A stretch of DNA of 19,162 nucleotides from MGBC120314 sp964403785 (GTDB lineage Bacteria > Bacillota > Clostridia > Lachnospirales > Lachnospiraceae): NCBI GenBank assembly GCA_964403785.1, contig CAYOHM010000034.1, positions 1 through 19,162 of the forward strand, written 5' to 3'. This document shows, piece after piece, positions 16,918-19,162 of the stretch. The notes under the pieces were generated by a model. That model did not search any database. It saw only the letters and a program-made list of their open reading frames with translations, and had not been told where the DNA came from. A program made the translations under genes and the position numbers. Within the stretch, counting starts at the first letter, position 1, and each line of letters starts with the position of its first letter.

Positions 16918-17937
16918 TTAGAACTGCTTTAAGAATCTTACATCATTTTCATACAATAACCTCATGTCATCAATCTCATACTTGAGGAGAGCTATTCTTT
17001 CAAGACCTACGCCGAATGCAAAGCCTGAATATACATCCGTATCAATATTGCATCTCTTTAATACATTAGGATGCACCATGCCACAGCCGAGAATTTCTAT
17101 CCAGCCAGAGCCCTTACACATCCTGCAGCCCTTGCCGCCGCACTTAAAGCAGGTTACGTCACATTCTGCACTTGGCTCAGTAAACGGAAAATGATGCGGT
17201 CTGAACTTAACCTTTGTCTGCGGTCCGAAAAGCTCCTTGGCAAATTCTGCCAAAGTACCCTTAAGGTCAGCAAAGGTAATGTCCTTATCAACCACCAGAC
17301 CTTCAACCTGATGAAAGCTCGGTGAATGTGTCGCATCCACCTCATCGGAACGATATACACGTCCCGGTGCAATCATTCTTATAGGAAGTCTGCCCTTCTC
17401 CATCTCATGAATCTGTGTTGAGGAGGTCTGCGTACGAAGGAGGATATCTTTATTAATGTAGAAGGTATCCTGTTCATCCTTTGCAGGATGGTTTGCCGGT
17501 ATGTTCAGCGCTTCAAAATTATAATAATCAAGCTCTACCTCAGGTCCCTCAACAACCTCATAGCCCATTCCCGTAAATATTCTTTCTATCTCTTCAAGTG
17601 CTATACTGTTAGGATGTCTGTGACCGATTTCATTCTTCTTTGCCGGAAGGGTGACATCTATCACTTCACGTTCCATCTGTACTTCACGTAATTTCTTTGC
17701 AAGCATATTCTTAGCTGATTCGAGCTTTTCCTCAATCGCTGCCCTTGTCTCATTAACAAGCTGGCCAACTGCCGGCCTGTCCTGTGCGGCAACATCCTTC
17801 ATTCCCTTTAAAACTTCGGTAAGCTCACCCTTCTTGCCAAGATAAGCTACCCGGATTTCATTTAATTTTTCAAGTGAATCCGAACTGTTAATCTGAGATA
17901 AAGCCTTCTCCTTTATGCTCTCTAACTTCTCTTTCAT
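16918..17937 (-). CDS. pheS: Phenylalanine--tRNA ligase alpha subunit
   Basis: PheS carries the class II catalytic core that activates phenylalanine. I place the start at ATG 17937 (339 residues), because GGAG lies nine bases upstream; a TTG two codons earlier would sit only three bases from it. The N-terminal coiled-coil occupies about residues 1-90. Motif 2 is around GRVYRSDEVDATHSPSFHQ, and motif 3 around FAFGVGLERIALL. A307 in GFAFG is the residue equivalent to E. coli Ala294 that shapes the phenylalanine pocket. An insert with C263, C266, C271 and C274 forms a probable zinc knuckle common in Gram-positive PheS. A sigma-A promoter lies just upstream; the short leader leaves no room for a T-box. 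Confidence 0.97.
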   Translation of the reverse strand: MKEKLESIKEKALSQINSSDSLEKLNEIRVAYLGKKGELTEVLKGMKDVAAQDRPAVGQLVNETRAAIEEKLESAKNMLAKKLREVQMEREVIDVTLPAKKNEIGHRHPNSIALEEIERIFTGMGYEVVEGPEVELDYYNFEALNIPANHPAKDEQDTFYINKDILLRTQTSSTQIHEMEKGRLPIRMIAPGRVYRSDEVDATHSPSFHQVEGLVVDKDITFADLKGTLAEFAKELFGPQTKVKFRPHHFPFTEPSAECDVTCFKCGGKGCRMCKGSGWIEILGCGMVHPNVLKRCNIDTDVYSGFAFGVGLERIALLKYEIDDMRLLYENDVRFLKQF

Positions 17938-17984
17938 ATTCAAATACTCCTTTATAAAATGATAAAGCCCAAAACCCGTGGCTT

Positions 17985-18012
17985 ATTGTATCATAAATTA
18001 CGGCAAAGTCAA
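17985..18012 (-). promoter_or_regulatory. Sigma-A promoter for pheS-pheT-spoIID-like-queA
   Basis: On the minus strand TTGACT (18007-18012) and TACAAT (17985-17990) are 16 bases apart. The start would be near 17978, about 40 bases before the pheS ATG. The -35 element lies only nine bases past the stop codon of the HD-GYP gene, and no terminator separates them, so some read-through from upstream is possible. Confidence 0.75.
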
Positions 18013-18020
18013 CTATTTTG

Positions 18021-19133
18021 CTATTCGATGATAATGCTGGCACAGCCCAAATCCCATGCCAAATCATACACCCTGCCTGTGGTAAGACCGATTACCTTGG
18101 GTCTTAGGATACAGGCCGGATTGTTCTCAACTACCCTTGCGGTTTCACCATTACTTAGCTTTACATTGGAATTGACCGGATAAAGTATTACACTTCCGAG
18201 GAAACTCCTTAATGCTCCTACATCCAATGCATCCGTCATTGACATAAGCATCTCCACAGCGTCCCTCTTTGAAAATGCCTTTTTGTACGGGCGCTCTGTC
18301 ACAAGCGCGTCATAAATATCCGCAACCGCAAGAATCCTTGCATACGGGCATATCTTAGAGGATTCAACAGCAAAAGGATAGCCCTTGCCGTTTATCTTCT
18401 CATGATGCTGAAGTACGCCGATTTTGACTGCCTCCGAAATATCCTTCTTATCCTTAAGTATCGCATAGCCGAACAGGGAATGTTGCTTCATTGTCGTAAA
18501 TTCATCATCCGTAAGTTTTCCGGGCTTATTAAGCACCTCCGGTGCAATCTTGGATTTGCCGACATCATGCAAAAGTCCCGCAATTCCTATCTCACGGACC
18601 TCTCTTGCCGAAAGTCCATGCTTTTTGGCAATTACCATTGCCATTGTTGCGACATCTACACTGTGCTTAAAGGTGTATTCATCACTTACCTTTAAGGTAT
18701 CAATATCCACTGCAATCGCGTTACTTGACATAATCGCGCTCATAAGCTCGTCCGCAATACTGTCAGTTGTCTGTGTAAAGGTATCCGATTCAGTGTTGCT
18801 GTAAAGGTACTGTATTCCCTCCTGAACGCGATTCTTCACATCCTGCGTAAGCTTAACCTTAGCAGGGTCCTCCACTATACTATTATCTATAAGCTCCTGT
18901 GTATGCTCTGATACCACCGGCTCAACACCGTCCGGTATACATTCATCCTGTGTCGGAGCACCTTCTCCCACATAAACACTCATTATGCCAAGCTTGAATA
19001 ATAGTTCAATCATAACTTCATCAAGAGCTGCACCTCTTGTGATTAAAACTCTTCCAGACTGGTCGCATATCGACTGGTCTATCTTCATGCCCGGCTTGAG
19101 CATACGTGTACGAACAAGCGTCCTTTCAAACAA
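18021..19133 (-). CDS. HD-GYP domain protein, probable cyclic dinucleotide phosphodiesterase
   Basis: HD-GYP enzymes hydrolyse cyclic di-GMP or related dinucleotides at a metal centre. Numbering from the GTG at 19142 (373 residues), ligand positions appear intact: H160, H192-D193 in LLHDVGK, H221, H246-H247 and D274. The signature HHEKINGKGYP (246-256) is recognisable, with NGKGYP in place of the common DGxGYP. An N-terminal domain (about 1-60) contains LKPGMKI. The C-terminal stretch (about 312-373) is the small extension usual in this group. No membrane segment or receiver domain is visible. GAGGAG at 19142-19147 overlaps the GTG but is eight bases before TTG 19133, so I favour the TTG start. 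The promoter lies beyond the window. Family identity is firm; the exact substrate is not. Confidence 0.92.
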   Translation of the reverse strand: MFERTLVRTRMLKPGMKIDQSICDQSGRVLITRGAALDEVMIELLFKLGIMSVYVGEGAPTQDECIPDGVEPVVSEHTQELIDNSIVEDPAKVKLTQDVKNRVQEGIQYLYSNTESDTFTQTTDSIADELMSAIMSSNAIAVDIDTLKVSDEYTFKHSVDVATMAMVIAKKHGLSAREVREIGIAGLLHDVGKSKIAPEVLNKPGKLTDDEFTTMKQHSLFGYAILKDKKDISEAVKIGVLQHHEKINGKGYPFAVESSKICPYARILAVADIYDALVTERPYKKAFSKRDAVEMLMSMTDALDVGALRSFLGSVILYPVNSNVKLSNGETARVVENNPACILRPKVIGLTTGRVYDLAWDLGCASIIIE

Positions 19134-19162
19134 GTCATCCACTCCTCACTATATTGTCATCT

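Noticed and set aside
17964..17986. Small AAGCC/GGCTT hairpin upstream of pheS
   Set aside because: Only five bp pair around a 10-base loop, and its first arm lies before the predicted transcription start, so it would not form in the mRNA.
1..19162. CRISPR arrays, tRNA/rRNA genes, insertion sequences, toxin-antitoxin or phage-defence genes
   Set aside because: I read the intergenic spaces on both strands and saw no direct-repeat array, tRNA-like cloverleaf, transposase or defence-type gene. All substantial open frames belong to the core-type genes listed or are their shadows.

Overview
This window looks like chromosomal core DNA from a Gram-positive anaerobe of the class Clostridia, most likely the family Lachnospiraceae. 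The reasons are: strong AGGAGG-type ribosome binding sites throughout; AT-rich intergenic DNA with near-consensus sigma-A promoters; a cysteine-bearing PheS insert as seen in Firmicutes; a DUF1015 protein; a CmpB-type membrane protein; and a ~1,400-residue BadF/HgdC-type activase. The genus cannot be fixed from the sequence alone. Every complete gene reads as intact. I see no rRNA, tRNA, CRISPR array, prophage or transposase gene.

Layout. (1) 1-1470: argG on the plus strand, alone, with a promoter, two candidate ArgR boxes and a strong bidirectional terminator. (2) 1472-7282: five minus-strand genes read from right to left: a zinc-ribbon protein with a degenerate rhomboid-like membrane domain, pyruvate kinase (pyk), EPSP synthase (aroA), a DUF1015 protein and a CmpB-family membrane protein. 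Gaps are 70, 56, 12 and 45 bases, so they may form one transcript from a perfect TTGACA-17-TATAAT promoter at 7349-7377. (3) 7283-7550: a divergent control region of 268 bases. It has back-to-back promoters and a 104-base hairpin (30-bp inner arm, 10-bp outer arm) in the predicted leader of the next gene. (4) 7551-11795: the plus-strand activase, 1,414 residues, ending in a bidirectional terminator. (5) 11835-17937: minus-strand pheS-pheT-spoIID-like-queA cluster with its own promoter at 17985-18012. (6) 18021 to the right end: an HD-GYP protein, minus strand; its promoter lies outside the window.

How the genes fit together. Pyruvate kinase and EPSP synthase both consume phosphoenolpyruvate, so region 2 brings together two competing exits from that node. 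Region 5 combines tRNA charging (PheST), tRNA wobble modification (QueA) and a SpoIID/LytB peptidoglycan enzyme. The HD-GYP protein points to cyclic-di-GMP or related dinucleotide turnover.

No unmistakably new multi-gene system is present. The observations most worth following are the leader hairpin, the orphan giant activase, the rhomboid-like zinc-ribbon protein and the unusual active-site positions in AroA. No gap without a gene exceeds 300 bases.
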